A stretch of DNA of 64,000 nucleotides. Origin: Chelydra serpentina. Lineage: Eukaryota; Chordata; Testudines; Chelydridae. The notes below the pieces were generated by a model. It was given only the letters and a program-made list of their open reading frames with translations, did no database searches and was not told the DNA's origin. Positions 11,224-22,860 of the stretch are shown here, piece after piece. The first letter of the stretch is position 1, and every line of letters starts with the position of its first letter. Location of the stretch: contig JBAIAC010000027.1 in NCBI GenBank assembly GCA_037349315.1, forward strand, positions 15,051,501 to 15,115,500, written 5' to 3'. The position numbers and the translations under genes were made by a program.

Positions 11224-11910
11224 AGGTAATAGTGACTGGGGTTGGAGGTGTGAAAGCTCCCACCAGGAGAAAGGGAAATGAGATGCCCTTCAATCTCAAT
11301 AGGAACTGGTGGGAGAGTGTGAGACATCCCCAAGAAACAAGGACTCGGGGAAAGGGGGAATTGATGGGGTATAAACCTCCTCAAGAGTGGCAGAGCTGGG
11401 GGTAGAGGAAAAGAATGAACCCCCGCCCCCAAGGGAATAGCAACTAGGAGGGGGGAGTCTCTCACACCCCACCCTGGGAATAGCGACCAGGGAGAGGAGA
11501 ATGCGAGTTACACCCTCCCCCCCGCCTGCCCCCAGGGAACAGTGACCAAGAAGGGAAGGTTGTGAGTTACACACACACCCTCCCCCACCCCCCCACACAC
11601 ACGGGGAATAGCGACTGGGGGAGGGGAGGAGTTACCCACACATACACACACAAGGAGAATAAGTCACACACCCCCACCCACAAGGGGAATAGCGACCAGG
11701 GAGGGGAATAAATATCACACACACACACATATACATATACATACGGGGACTAGCGACCAGGGCGGGGGATATGAGTCACTCACACACACACACACACAAG
11801 GAATAGCAACGGGGGGAGTTCCCCCCCCCCCGGCAACAGCGACCAGGGAGGGGAATGAGTCACCCCCCCACCCCCCACGGAGACTAGCGACCAGGGCGGG
11901 GGGACACCCC
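11224..11910. repeat. Irregular minisatellite next to the CpG island
   Basis: At least nine degenerate units begin with GGGAATAGCGACCAGGG or a variant, at about 11434, 11475, 11535, 11603, 11683, 11745, 11799, 11832 and 11880; weaker ones lie at 11224 and 11297. Spacings are 33-80 bp because each unit carries a variable CACACA/CCCCC run. The array ends within the start of the CpG island. Confidence 0.85.
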
Positions 11911-12259
11911 CAGGGACCGGCCCAGGCCCGCTCCCCGCTCGGCCCGGGCTCTCACTCACTCACTGGCTGGCCGCCGCCGGGCTCAGGGCAGCCCGGGTGC
12001 TGGTGAGTCTCGGCGAGGAGCCGCCGCCGCCTCGGGGCGAGGGGAGGCCAAGCTAATCCCAGCTCGCAGCAGGCGCTTCCCGGCAGGGCCCGTCCCCGCG
12101 GCCTCTTCGCGACTCGTCGGGCAGCCGGCGGGGGCTCGGTGAGCGCGTCCACTGGGGCGCCGGCCGGGCCTCGTCCCCTCACACAGGCGTTCACCCTGAA
12201 CCCAGGACCGATGTAAAGGGGGGGGGAGGGGGGAGTTTTTTTGTTCGAGGAAAGCCATG

Positions 12260-12272
12260 TGCGCAGGCGCGC
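12260..12272 (+). promoter_or_regulatory. NRF-1-like site
   Basis: TGCGCAGGCGCGC resembles the palindromic NRF-1 consensus YGCGCAYGCGCR with one mismatch at the centre. It lies 84 nt from the ZNF143-type motif inside the CpG island. Such pairs are common at TATA-less housekeeping promoters. Confidence 0.45.
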
Positions 12273-12355
12273 AGGCCGCGGCGCCTGCCGGGTGTTGCGG
12301 TTCGGCGGCCCCGTCCGATCACGCGCTGGGCAGCGGCGGGCTGGGAGGCTGGCGG

Positions 12356-12375
12356 ACTACAACTCCCAGCGTGCC
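12356..12375 (+). promoter_or_regulatory. ZNF143/SBS-type promoter motif
   Basis: ACTACAACTCCCAGCGTGCC matches the long SBS motif (ACTACAATTCCCAGAATGC-like) bound by ZNF143 with THAP11, a site usually located close to the transcription start of CpG-island promoters. It sits centrally in the island, which supports promoter function there. The first C of the expected CAGCATGCC has changed to a CpG-containing CAGCGTGCC, so affinity may be altered. Confidence 0.7.
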
Positions 12376-12560
12376 CCGCGCAGGCGACCCGCCGCCGCGG
12401 CGTGCGGCGGAGCCAGGGAAGGGAGCGAGAGAGCAACGCTGGCCTCTCAGGCGGGCGAGGGGGAACATGGCTGGGCGGCCAGCCTCGGCGCCGGGGGGGA
12501 GGGGGCGCACCTGCGCGAGGGGGTGTCCCTCAGGAAAGGCCGGGCAGACGTTAAACGGCC

Positions 12561-13619
12561 CTCTGGGGCCACCCCCAGCCGCTCCTGGAACCTGGGATCC
12601 CTGAGGGAAAAGCAGCCAGGGAGCAGGAGGCTGGGCAGGGCTAGGCCTCAGAGCAGGCCCTGCCTCCCCTCCATTTCCTCAGGCCTCCCCCTGGAGCGGC
12701 TCTGCTCGGGTGAAAAACAACCCCCCTGCTCTGGGTCTCAGGTGGATTCAACCCACCCCACCCACGCCCGGCTAGTCAGTCCCTGATCCATGGAGACCAC
12801 GCGCCTGTGCATCACTGACCAGGGGGGACCCTGTGCTTTCACATAACAACAGACACCTTACACACTTGCGCCATGGAATGGCTGAATTCCACCCGCCGCA
12901 AAAAGTAATGGGGAAAGACCCAGACCTGCACTGCTGTTTGCTACGTAATCCATATGTTAGCCTGAGTACGTCCTTTTGGATCACTGGGACGGGGTACGCT
13001 CTTGAGTTTGTATGACAAAAGACAAATTACATCAGCTGATTTCACCACCTTCCAGCCCCCAAAATGAGATGTGTGCAGAGGGCTGACAGGAGGGGGACAA
13101 CTGAACGCGATCCCACACTCAGGGCAGCCCCAAAACATCTTATGGGGTAAATGGCATGGGGCCCTAACTTTCTCTTCAGAGGCCTGTGTATGCATCTAAA
13201 CACACATGCTACTGTTTGCTGTCTAATACCTATCTTAGCTGTGCATGTGTTGTAGAACAGAACAGAATCTTGCTACCTGATCCATGCCGACAGACCCTCC
13301 TAGCTGCTCAGGGCTCCGTTAGGTTGCAAAAGTTATTCCGGAAAATCAACAAACATTTGTTTTCATTGTTTATTTTCAGCAAACTGCCTGGAGTGTCAGT
13401 GCTCCGCAGAAGCCACAGTGGAAAGTGAAAACAATTTCATGCCAATAAGTGATCAGCCTGTTTTTTGTTAAAATTAACAGCTTTGTAGTCTGTGTTTATC
13501 TAGACTTATATAAGCACAATTAAACCGCTAGGATAAAAATAGCTCCTTCCCTTGCTGTAATAATCTAAGCACATATTACATTTCCCCACTTGTGCTCAGT
13601 ATAATGAAGCCATATATTA
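12561..13619. other. Region upstream of the inferred promoter
   Basis: GC content falls away from the island. No exon or classified repeat recognised. A candidate site for upstream regulatory DNA only by position. Confidence 0.4.
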
Positions 13620-14270
13620 GGCCCGGTTTTGATGGTCATGCTCAGGCCAATTTTTAGTTGTCATCATTGCCCTTTTTACCTGACCGAATTTTGGATTGAC
13701 CCTAGTAAGTCTTACTACACTGCAATCAGAGCTGCTTGGAAAGTGGAATTTCCATTCCATAGGAAATTCTGACATTTCAACATTTGTTTTTGTAGAAAAT
13801 CCCAACGAAAAGCCAAAATTTCCAGCAAAATTAAATTGTTTAAAATTTCAGTTTGGGACCTTCAGACATTTCATGTTGATAATGTCCTTTTTTTTAAAAA
13901 AGGATGTCAAAATGTCATTTCATAAAGTAAACATGTTTTGACTTTTCTATGAAAATATTAACTATAATACATATATACTATTAGATCTAAATAATATTTA
14001 CATGAATATTTTCATAGAAAAGTCAAAACAAAATTAATTGAAATGATAAAGTCAAAATTAAATGTTTTACCTTAGATAAATGTTTCAACATCAAAATAAA
14101 ATTAAAAAATCAAAACAATTCATTTCAATTTTTTTTCCTATCAAACATTTTGTCAGTTACGGTCCAACAAAACATTTAGATTTTGATAAACATTGCATTT
14201 ATTTACAGAAAACCTCATCTGTTGAAATTTTTTTAATCCACCTCTAATTTTTTTTTAAATAAAATTAAAC
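13620..14270. repeat. AT-rich hairpin (MITE-like) element
   Basis: A perfect 26-bp inverted repeat (13934-13959 and 14005-14030, containing TTTTGACTTTTCTATGAAAA) separated by 45 bp sits in a broader A/T-rich region with further AAATTT-type complementarity on both sides. No ORF or terminal motif allows assignment to a superfamily. Confidence 0.5.
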
Positions 14271-14795
14271 TGAAAATGTGGAATGAAGCTTACAAATATA
14301 GCTAAGACAAATGCTTTCTAACCTCAACAGTAGTCATAGCTTTTTGCTACCCTTTTTTGGTAGCTTTACCTATAATTCTGTGTGTTGTTGGATATTTGTA
14401 CCAACAATGAGTTGTCAATGCAATAACCACTGAAAATATTTTAAAATAAATCTATATTCACACTTGTATATGGCTTCATCTGTTCCATATGCATTGTGCA
14501 CAAACCTACATTCCTTACTCAGGCTAAATGCCTACTGAAGTCAACAGGATTTTTTTCACCTGAGCAAGAAATGGAAGTTCAGTCTCGTTAATTATCTAAT
14601 TAGGTTTCAGAATCATTACCAGGTATATCCTGCACCTTGCCTCTGCAGATATGAAGTGTCCCTGGCAGTAAAACGGGGATGCTTTTGCTGCACAACATGG
14701 TGACAGGATGGGGATGCTAGCTGAAAACCCTGGCAGCTTCTTTCACATCAACATGATCATCTATTTTTAATATGTAACATATTTTTAATATGTTA

Positions 14796-15106
14796 CAGGC
14801 TGTTCTAAAGAAGATGGGGACCACTTGTTCACTGTGTCCCCTGAAGGTAAGTAGTAATAGGCTTAATCTGCAGCAAGCGAGATTTAGGTTAAATATTAGG
14901 AAAAACTTGCTAACTGTAAGGATAGTTAAGCACTGGAATAGGCTTCCAAAGGAGGTTTTGGAATTCCAATCATTGAAGGTTTTTAAGAACAGGTTAGACA
15001 AACATTGGTCAGGCATGGCCTCCTAGGGTTTATTTGGCCCTGCCTCACTGCAGGGGGCTGGACTTGATCTCGTAAGGACCCTTCCAGCCCTACATTTCTA
15101 TAATAA
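14796..15106 (+). mobile_element. CR1 LINE 3' fragment
   Basis: The plus strand encodes the C-terminal CR1 ORF2 pattern (RFRLNIRKNLL..RIVKHWNRLPKEV, then FKNRLDKHWSGM) followed by the usual GGGGGCTGGACTTGATCTCG 3' UTR segment. It is truncated at the 5' side and interrupted in frame, so it is an inactive copy. Confidence 0.88.
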
Positions 15107-15950
15107 ACTACTTTTAATTCTGTTTATTTTAAACTGATTAGATTTCAAGTTGAAATCTTTGAAAACAATTTTAAATAAAATATTTGAAAATACTTTCTTC
15201 TTTTCACTTACAGTTTTACTCTTCAAATGTCTGGTGGGTATTACGTCCTCCTTAAAAATATGTAATAGTTGCCTTGGAATTGTGTAAATGTTAGGGTGAC
15301 TTTACTAGAAAACTTTGTATCAATACATGCAATGAGTCATATATTTAAGAACCACTAAACATAATTAGGGTATGTGTAATTAACATCGTACTTAGATTTT
15401 CTTTGAGTAAATCTAAATACACCATCTGTGTAGAATTTTCACTTCTGGTTCTAATCTCTTTAGCACAGAGCTAACTAAACTCCCCAAGATCTTAAGGGTT
15501 TTGTTGGGGAGGGTTATTTCAGAAGGGGTATGGGAGAAGAGATGAGTTATGCTTGAAGACTACATTACTGGGTAGAATGCAACCAGACCCCTTATTTATA
15601 TAAATGCTCCCCTCTCAATGTTCCAGTTAATTTCTTCTTAACTGTGATTGGAGAAGGTACTTCCTGTAGGATATTGTGCTTCATTGGCCATTGCTCCAGA
15701 CTTCACCAGATCTTAATACTTGTTGAGTAGTCTTTTCTTGTTATGGCCTTGTCTTCAGTCAGGTCCAGGAGATTTTGCTAAATGTTGCCTCCTGTTTTTC
15801 TTGGTGGTTTGGTTGCAGTACTCACTAAATAGCTTTTTTTCTTCTTTATCTTCCCACGCTCTCAAGGGCATAGGGCATATATCAGTTTCCACCATTTATT
15901 TCGGTCTTGTGTTAGTCTGTTAAGGCTTAGGCTTCTTTATTGTTCTTCAT
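15107..15950. other. Anonymous DNA
   Basis: No exon or classified repeat recognised. Confidence 0.5.
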
Positions 15951-18340
15951 AATGTTTATCTAGATCGCCCTCTTTTTCTCTTCCCAGGTGACGTCTTGCC
16001 ATGGAAGTCATGTTGGTGGCATCCAAGAAGCATGTCCTAAAGCATGGTCTATTTAGAATTTGTGATGGTGCAAGAAACGTTTTCCAATGGACTCTGAAGA
16101 TCTTCTGCAGGCATTTACTTTGGAATGAGTTGATTTTCTTATCAGTTTTTGTTGTAGATTACCATATCTATGCTCCATAAAAGAGGACAGACATGATGCT
16201 GGTGTTATGAATCCGTATTTGTGTCACAGCCATCATGGTACTTTTCCAAACCTTTTCAAGTTTATGAAAGCTGTTTTCTGCTTTTGATATTTGTTGCTTG
16301 ACATCTAGCTTGGTGTCACCATCATTGCACATGGACTCCCTGGTTAGGTAAAATGACTTGCTTCTTCTAGAGTTTTTGTCCATTCTAATGGTAACTTTTG
16401 GGATATTAATAGCCAGATATTTTTGTCTTCCCCTTGTTGATGAACAAACCAATTTGTTTTGCTGTATCTGCCAAAAGCTGGATCTTTTCTTCCATTAAAT
16501 GATGTGTTGAACTAAGTCAGAAAAGGTCATCCAATTGTGCTTTATCATTTGCCCATAAAATGCCTCAGTTGCTGTAATGATGCTGGCTTTGGTGGGACCC
16601 AACTGGGAATACCAATTCAGGACAAATTGCTTAAAGCTGGGCAGTTACAGCCCAAGGCTGGGGTTCCTTTGCACAGCAAGGCAAACCAAACCAGCCAAAC
16701 AGAGAAGACTTCGCTTTTACCCCACTGACTAACCATACATCACACAAGCAATTTCCTTAGACACTCCAGTTTCCCAGTATCACCACCAGCGCCACTTGTT
16801 ATGGGGACGAATGGTTATGAAAACCAATGCCCAATTAAAGAAAGGGTTCTCCTGATCCCAAAGGACCAAGCCCCAGACCCAGGTCAATAGACAAGTTAGA
16901 TCTTACACAAATCATGCTGTTGCCAATCCTTTAGAATCTAAAGGTTTATTCATAAAAGGAAAAAGATATAGATGAGCTAGAATTGGTTAAATGGAATCAA
17001 ATACATACAGCAATGGCAAAGTTCTTGGTTCAGGCTTGTAGCAGTTATGGAATAAACTGCACAAATCAAGTCTCTGGAATACATCCCCAGCTGGGATGGA
17101 TCATTCAGTCCTTTGTTCAGAGCTTCAGTTTGTAGCAAAGTCCCTCCAGAGGCAAGAAGCAGGATTGAAGACAAAATGGAGGAGATGCAGCAGCCTTTTA
17201 TATTCTCTGCCCTGTGGACGATCACAGCAGCAAGATGGAGCCTGAAGTCACATGGGCAAGCCAATAGGGGCAGGGAGGGGCCAGAGTTCGGGCAGGGACT
17301 TTGGGGAAGGGGTTGGAATGGGGGTAGGGGCTGGAGTGAGGGAGGGGGGTTCGAGCACACACTGGCGCCTATGGTCTTCATCACATATTTCTAGTAGTTC
17401 AGTTGGCTTGGTCTATTTACAACAGCCCGAAAATGTTCTGCCAGTCTCTTCCTATGTTGTTCTATACAAAGAACATTTCCATTGCATCTTTAATTGGGCC
17501 TCCTGTACTGCTGAAATTTCCCGTTAGCTGTTTGTTTGTCTCATACAAGTTTGCAAGGTCACCTTCTTTGGCTAGCATTTTCCGCCCCTGGACATTTTTT
17601 TTTAATCAATATAGCTCCTTTTATCTCTTCTAGCACTTTCTTTTACCTCTCTGTCTAGAGCTCTGTATTCCTCTTGCCACTTGCTTGTCTCTTCATGTCT
17701 TCATGTCGTAGCATTCATGTGCTTTTGCTTTACACTTTTTCTCTTTTTTATTACCTCACAGGTAGCATCGCTAATCCATTCTGTCCTTTTTAGATTTTGT
17801 TATTAGAACTGTCTTTGCACTTTTTACATAGCGCACTCTGATGTTTTCCCACAGAGTATCAATATCTTGGTTTTCTTCAGTTAACTCAGTTAGAACACTG
17901 AACCTGTTCTACAGCTGAAGCTGAAATGCACTTTTGTTTTAGGACTCTTAATTGTGCGCTATTGGTGCATGGTCTTTTTAACCTTTTCATCCTCTTTCAT
18001 TTGATCATCAGTTGAGCAATACAAAGATTATGGTCACTGCCAACATCTGCTTCCCTGTACAGATGTACATCTGCCAACAAGCTGCAAAACGTTCTTGAAA
18101 TGCAGAAGTGAGATCCATATGGTCCTTTGTAATACCAGCTGCGGCGTTCTATGTCACTTGATGGATTTCTTGATAAGGAAATATTGTTCCACCTATCACT
18201 AGGTTATTCATACTGCAAATTTCTACCAATCATTCATTGTTTTGGTTCTGCTCCAAACCCCTGCCACACTGGCCCACAACTTTATCCAAGCCTTCCTGGT
18301 TATTTCCTTCCTTTCCATTAAAATCACTCTACATTCTAGA
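15951..18340 (-). mobile_element. Degenerate non-CR1 LINE, split by an LTR
   Basis: Minus-strand fragments in several frames. At 17560-18340 the pattern is that of a LINE endonuclease (a DFNGKEGN start, then NNLVIGGTIFPYQEIHQ and ADVGSDHNL). At 15951-16580 it is that of the region after the reverse transcriptase core (DVKQQISKAENSFHKLEKVW). The wording differs from CR1 and resembles RTE/I-like LINEs; I leave the clade open. The ORF is broken by many stops and by the insertion at 16585-17395. Confidence 0.65.
16585..17395 (-). mobile_element. LTR nested inside the LINE
   Basis: LINE-derived sequence resumes on both sides of this block. On the minus strand it shows a TATAAAAG box near 17200, and AATAAA near 16940 about 260 nt further on, the order expected for a promoter and poly(A) signal in one LTR. 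The first 130 bp (minus sense) are a GC-rich GGGG segment also seen near 54430-54660. The exact ends and target duplication could not be fixed. Confidence 0.5.
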
Positions 18341-18777
18341 AGGAAATATTTGATATGATATTCATTAGAGGATTGTTTTAGTAGATACTGAAATCTAAAA
18401 ATAGGTTTATTCTAAATCAAACAACATTGTTACTCATCTGTTTTACTAATCTAGGATTATTTCATCTGGTTGAGGGGAAAAAAAACTATTTTAACTATTA
18501 AGATTAAGAACCAATTGTATGTCACTAAGAAATCAATTGTGTTGTTTTAAAAATCAAATCCTACCCAAAACTGCAGTTTCCTTGCCTTACCAACGCCAGC
18601 TGAGATTGGGGCAGAAAATCAGCTCAGAAAAGGCAAAGGTGATGCAGGTTGGCAGAGGTGATTAACTAGAGGAAGTGAGGGCTGGAAGTGCTCATCGAGT
18701 GAGAAGTGTATCTACCCTTTTCTGGACAGATTCACAATTTTCAGATACTCCTGGCTCTGAGGATGTTTTATCTTTCA

Positions 18778-19500
18778 TAGAAATGTAGGTTTGGAAGGGA
18801 CCTTGAGAGGTCATCTAGTCCACCGCCTGCACTGAAGCAGGCCCAAGTAAACCTACAGCATCCCTGACAGATATGTATCTAACCTTTGCTTAAAAACCTC
18901 CTATGATAGAGATTCCACAACCTCCCTTGGAAGCCTGTTCCAGAGCTAAAGTACCCCTACAGTTAGAAAGTTTTCCCCAATATCTAACCTAAATCTCCCT
19001 TGCTGCACATGAAGCTGATTATTTTGTGTGATACCTTCAGTGGACATGGTGAACAATTGATCACCTCCTCTTTATATCAGCCCTTAACTTATTTGAAGAC
19101 TTATCAGGTGACTCAGTCACCAATTCTCAAGACTAAAGATGTCCAGTTTTTTTAACCTTTCCTCAGAGGTCACGTTTTCTAAACCTTTTATAATTATTGT
19201 TGCTTGCCTCTGGACTCTCCAGTTTGTCCATGTATTTTCTAAAGTATGGCACCCAAAATTGGACACAGTACTTGAGATGAGGCCTCACCAGTACTGAGTA
19301 GAGCAGGACAATTGTAATCTTACATGTGTCTTACAAAAGACACTCCTGTTAACAGCCTTTTTAGCAACTGCATCACATTGTTGACTCATATTCCATTTAT
19401 GATCCACTATAAACCTCAGATCCTTTCCAGTGGTACTATCGCCTACCCAGTCATTTCCCATTTTGTAGTTGTGCATTTAATTGTTCTTTCCTAAGTGTTA
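18778..19500 (-). mobile_element. CR1 LINE 3' fragment
   Basis: On the plus strand it starts with the reversed CR1 3' end (TAGAAATGTAGGTTTGGAAG, GACCTTGAGAGGTCATCTAG). The minus strand keeps pieces of ORF2 such as GKDLRFIVDHKWNMSQQCD. It is heavily mutated and 5'-truncated. Confidence 0.85.
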
Positions 19501-20290
19501 ATGGGCTTTGACCCTCTTTAATGCATTTAGTCCTCTTTGAAACAGGACTAGATCAAAGCACATTAACGAACTGTTAACACGCATCAGCAAAATGCACATG
19601 GACAGTTAGATCGCAGCAGCCTAGTACAAGATAGATGCACACGCCAGCTTGTCGCAGACTAATTATTCATGTAGATAAGACCTTAGGCTTCTAATTCAGT
19701 TCTGTGTTGTAATTCTGAGCAGAGCAATGCCTAACGACCTTTAAAAATCTGGGCCAACATCTTAAAAAGAAAAAAATACCCAGGTGACCATGTAGGGGAG
19801 CACTGACCTAGCTGAAATGGCGGGGGGGGGAGCTGTTTGTTTTCTTCATTATTCTACAGTGTTTTTTAATGCGTCGTAGCGCTTTAGGGTAGGAGGTTTA
19901 CACAGATAGGCCTCACGGGGGGAGATTTGAACGAGGAGAGGCCAAGATCGTCACTACAAACAGAAAGCTTGATTCTGCCCTCAGATCCATGTGATTCCTG
20001 GGACAGACCCGGCTACAATACCACTGCATACTCAGATCCACCTGTCCATTATAACCAAAAAATGAGATGGTCTTCGAGGCAAAACTGTTACTACAACAGG
20101 CCCCTGCCTTCCTTCTCAACACTGTGTGAAGCCAGACCCATGGCTGATATGCTCATACTCAGTAATCCTCAGTGTCGGAGCCTTTAGCCCTCCACACCAC
20201 TTATTCCTATTATGGCATCTGAAAAGGGAGTATCAGGAGCAAATGTCATGAATATTGTTTTATTCCCTTCACTTCCTTGACTAAATTAGT

Positions 20291-20906
20291 AGGGCTGTTG
20301 ATTAATTGCAAGTTAACTCAGACGCCTAACTCAAAAAAATTAATCACGATAAAAAAATTAATCACGATTAACTGCAGTTTTAATCGCATTGTTAAACAAT
20401 AGAATATCAATTGAAATTTATTAAATATTTTGGATGTTTTTCTACATTTTCAAATATATTGATTTCAATTATAACAGAATAAAGTGTACAGTGTGTTACA
20501 CTAAAGTGTACAGTGTAGAATAAAGTGTTATACTGTAACAAGTAGGACTGAGTAGACTTGAAGACTCTAAAGTTTTGCATTGTTTTGTTTTTAAGTGCAG
20601 TTATGTAACCAAAAAAATCTACATTTGTAAATTGCACTTTCATGATAAACAGATAGCACTATAGTACTTGTATGAAGTGAATCGAAAAATACTGTTTCTT
20701 TTCTAATTTTTACAGTGCAAATATTTGTAATAAAAATAAATATAAAGTGAGCACTATGCACTTTGCATTCTGTGTTATAATTGAAATCAATATATTTGAA
20801 AATGTAGAAAACATCTAAAAATATTGAAAGAGATATGTGCGATTAATCGCCTGATTAATTTTTAAAATCACAATTATTTTTTTTAATCGCTTGACAACCC
20901 TACTAA
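20291..20906. mobile_element. Short hAT copy related to 1611-3194
   Basis: Ends TAGGGCTGTTG and TTGACAACCCTA, with imperfect flanking octamers (TAAATTAG and CTAATTAG). Both ends read as inverted copies of the same CTACATTTTCAAATATATTG-containing tail, as in the larger copy, but all transposase sequence is gone. Confidence 0.75.
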
Positions 20907-21097
20907 TTAGTGCTCCTGAGCCTTCTCAGCTGTAAAGCCAGTAGGGAACTGTTTAGCTGAAGGATTTCTTTTACACATCTTTTCTGTTAATTCCGAGTTC
21001 CAGATGCAAAAAGTCTAGCAGTTGGAGATGTGAAGCTTTTGCTTGTTCCTTGAAGGTCTTTGGGTCTGTAAATCAAGGCGACATAGAGAGAAAGGGA

Positions 21098-21300
21098 GTC
21101 AAGCGTGGGCCTGGGACCCAAGAGACTTGGGTTGTATTCCCAATTCTGCCATGAACTTAGTTTGTACCCGTGGGGTAGGTATTTACATGCCCCGTGCCTC
21201 AGTTTCCTCCTCTCAAAGGGCAATAATAAATAATACTTTATCTGCCAGGAATGTTGAGAGGCTTAGTGTGTTAGGCTTTTCAAAGTGCTCTGACATTCTT
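21098..21300 (+). repeat. MIR-like SINE
   Basis: Contains TGGGTTGTATTCCCAATTCT and GCCTCAGTTTCCTCCTCTC, matching the order tRNA-like B box, core and CCTCAGTTTCC segment of MIR. Plus orientation. Old and diverged. A weaker similar stretch lies at about 21970-22130. Confidence 0.65.
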
Positions 21301-21447
21301 GGAGGGAAAATGCTCTGGGAGTGCCAGTTAAAAACACATTTATTTGTAACGTGTCCCATTTCACTCCAGTAAAAACACGGCATTATTAGTTGAATATTTT
21401 TATACATTTCCAAAACTCACAGCCTTCCCCCAACATAGTAAACTCAT

Positions 21448-21600
21448 AGACTTTAAGGTCAGAAGGGACCATTATGATCATCTAGTCTGACCTCCTGCAC
21501 AACGCAGGCCGCAGAACCTCACCCACCCACTCCTGGAATAATCCTCTCACCTATGTCTCAGCTATTGAAGTCCTTGAATCATGGTAAAACCATTACAACC
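21448..21600 (-). mobile_element. CR1 3' end fragment
   Basis: Starts ACTCATAGACTTTAAGGTCA then GGGACCATTATGATCATCTA, the reverse complement of the CR1 3' end that also appears as a stub at 2845-2893. Only about 150 bp are recognisable. Confidence 0.8.
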
Positions 21601-22489
21601 TGCACCTACTTAGAGACAACCTGTACAAGGCAGTGCAGTAGTGCCACTGCTGCCCTCCATGAGGATGGGCACAGGGTGGGCAGTACAGTCCCTTCACACA
21701 CACCCCAGTGCTCCGCAGAGTAGGGCTCAGTGTTAGCGCTGAACGGCCTGGCACGGGTTGCTGTTATGGGTAGGCGTTGTGAAAGGGCTGACCCTACTAT
21801 TTCAGCCCCTAATGAGGCATACGGTCCATCCCATAAGCTAGAATAGCTGTCACAGAGGGTGAACTCCATTGCCTAGGGCCTCAATAGGAGTCCCAATTAC
21901 GCAGGCTTTGGGAGAGGAGGGGGTGAATTTCACCTGTCGTCATTTTCCATGCTATTAATAGAAGGTCCTGTTAAAGGGATAGCTGGGACTTGGGAGATGC
22001 AGGTTCAATTCCTTGCTCTACCACAGACATCTTGCGTAAGCACAGACACATCACTTAGCCCAGATCTTCAAAGGTATTTAGGTGCTGAAGTCCCACTGAT
22101 TTCACTCTGGGCTTTAGCTTCTTTGACTCAGGTAATAAGGTAATTAGGTGCCTCAACCACAGATTTAGGTGCATAAGACCCAGTTTGGGCTACATTGTGA
22201 TCTACAAAATTCCTGGTGAACCTTGTAGGTGCCTAACTTCACTCCGTGCCTAAATTTTCAGGGTAAAAGTTCCCTTGACACCTAAGTTTCTGCCGCTGGG
22301 CACGCATACCGCTCCAGGTGTTTGGGCACTTATCCCTCACCTAAGCCCCAGAGTGACCCACAAACCAGGGAAGACAGATGTCAGGCTGCCTAAGTCACGT
22401 GCAGAGCTCAACGGGGCAGGCTTTGCTAAGAGGCGGCCTGCTGGACCGGATCCCATTCCAAATCTGACTGCTGGAGCCAGTGCTCACCT

Positions 22490-22860
22490 TATAACGTTTA
22501 TCCCAAGAGTGAGAGCACTCACCTGGGACGGAGGAGACCCAGCTTCAGTTCCTCCCTCTCTGCCAGAGGGGAAGCTGGGATTTAAACATAGGTCTTCCAC
22601 CTCTTAGGAGCATGCTCTACCCACTGACGGATTGGAGCTGTGATGCAGAGGGCTCCCTCAGTCCCTCCTGTTGAAGCTGTTCCACTGTGGAGAAATAATG
22701 ACAGAGTGACTGGAACCGGGGGACTGGACCCTGAGTCTTCCACCTCCCAGGTGGGCGCCCCAATCACTGACCACAGTCATTCTTATTCCCACACTCCCTC
22801 TCCTCTCTCTGCCCGTGACTGTTCCACTGTGGATCAAAACGTCAATCGTTCCCATGCGTG
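22490..22860. repeat. tRNA-like fold-back repeat
   Basis: GAGCACTCACCTGGGACGGA and GACCCAGCTTCAGTTCCTCC resemble A- and B-box tRNA-derived sequence; partially complementary blocks (GGTCTTCCACCTC, CTGAGTCTTCCACCTCCCAG) follow. I recognise the type as an interspersed repeat but cannot name the family. Confidence 0.4.

Larger units (their letters stand above)
1..11963 (-). other. Inferred GTF2I intron 1 (no coding exon seen)
   Basis: If the CpG island is the GTF2I promoter, everything at lower coordinates is its first intron, which is long in other vertebrates. I searched both strands for the conserved GTF2I N-terminal coding exon and for TFII-I repeat sequence and found none. The interval is filled by transposons and anonymous A/T-rich DNA. 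This call rests on synteny only. Confidence 0.45.
11890..12560 (-). promoter_or_regulatory. CpG island, inferred GTF2I promoter / first exon
   Basis: The only strongly CpG-rich stretch of the window that is not a transposon: dense CG dinucleotides, GC boxes and little repeat. In tetrapods GTF2I lies downstream of GTF2IRD1 in the same orientation, so a CpG-island promoter 18 kb past the GTF2IRD1 stop is what synteny predicts for GTF2I on the minus strand. A minus-strand donor (CCA then GTGAGT at 11958-11963, the unit repeated in tandem) could close a non-coding first exon. A plus-strand donor-like GTGAGT also lies at 12003-12008, so divergent transcription is possible. ORFs in the island have no recognisable family and are probably only the result of few stop codons in GC-rich DNA. 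Confidence 0.7.

Noticed and set aside
11434..11910. CRISPR-like array of repeats and spacers
   Set aside because: Units are degenerate, spacing varies from 33 to 80 bp, spacers are CA/C runs and the genome is vertebrate; it is a minisatellite.
12241..12786. 181-codon ORF over the CpG island
   Set aside because: Arg/Ala/Gly-rich frames on both strands, as expected in any CpG island; no recognisable protein.
22509..22580. Possible functional tRNA gene
   Set aside because: A- and B-box-like sequences exist but no complete cloverleaf or anticodon arm could be drawn; part of an interspersed repeat.
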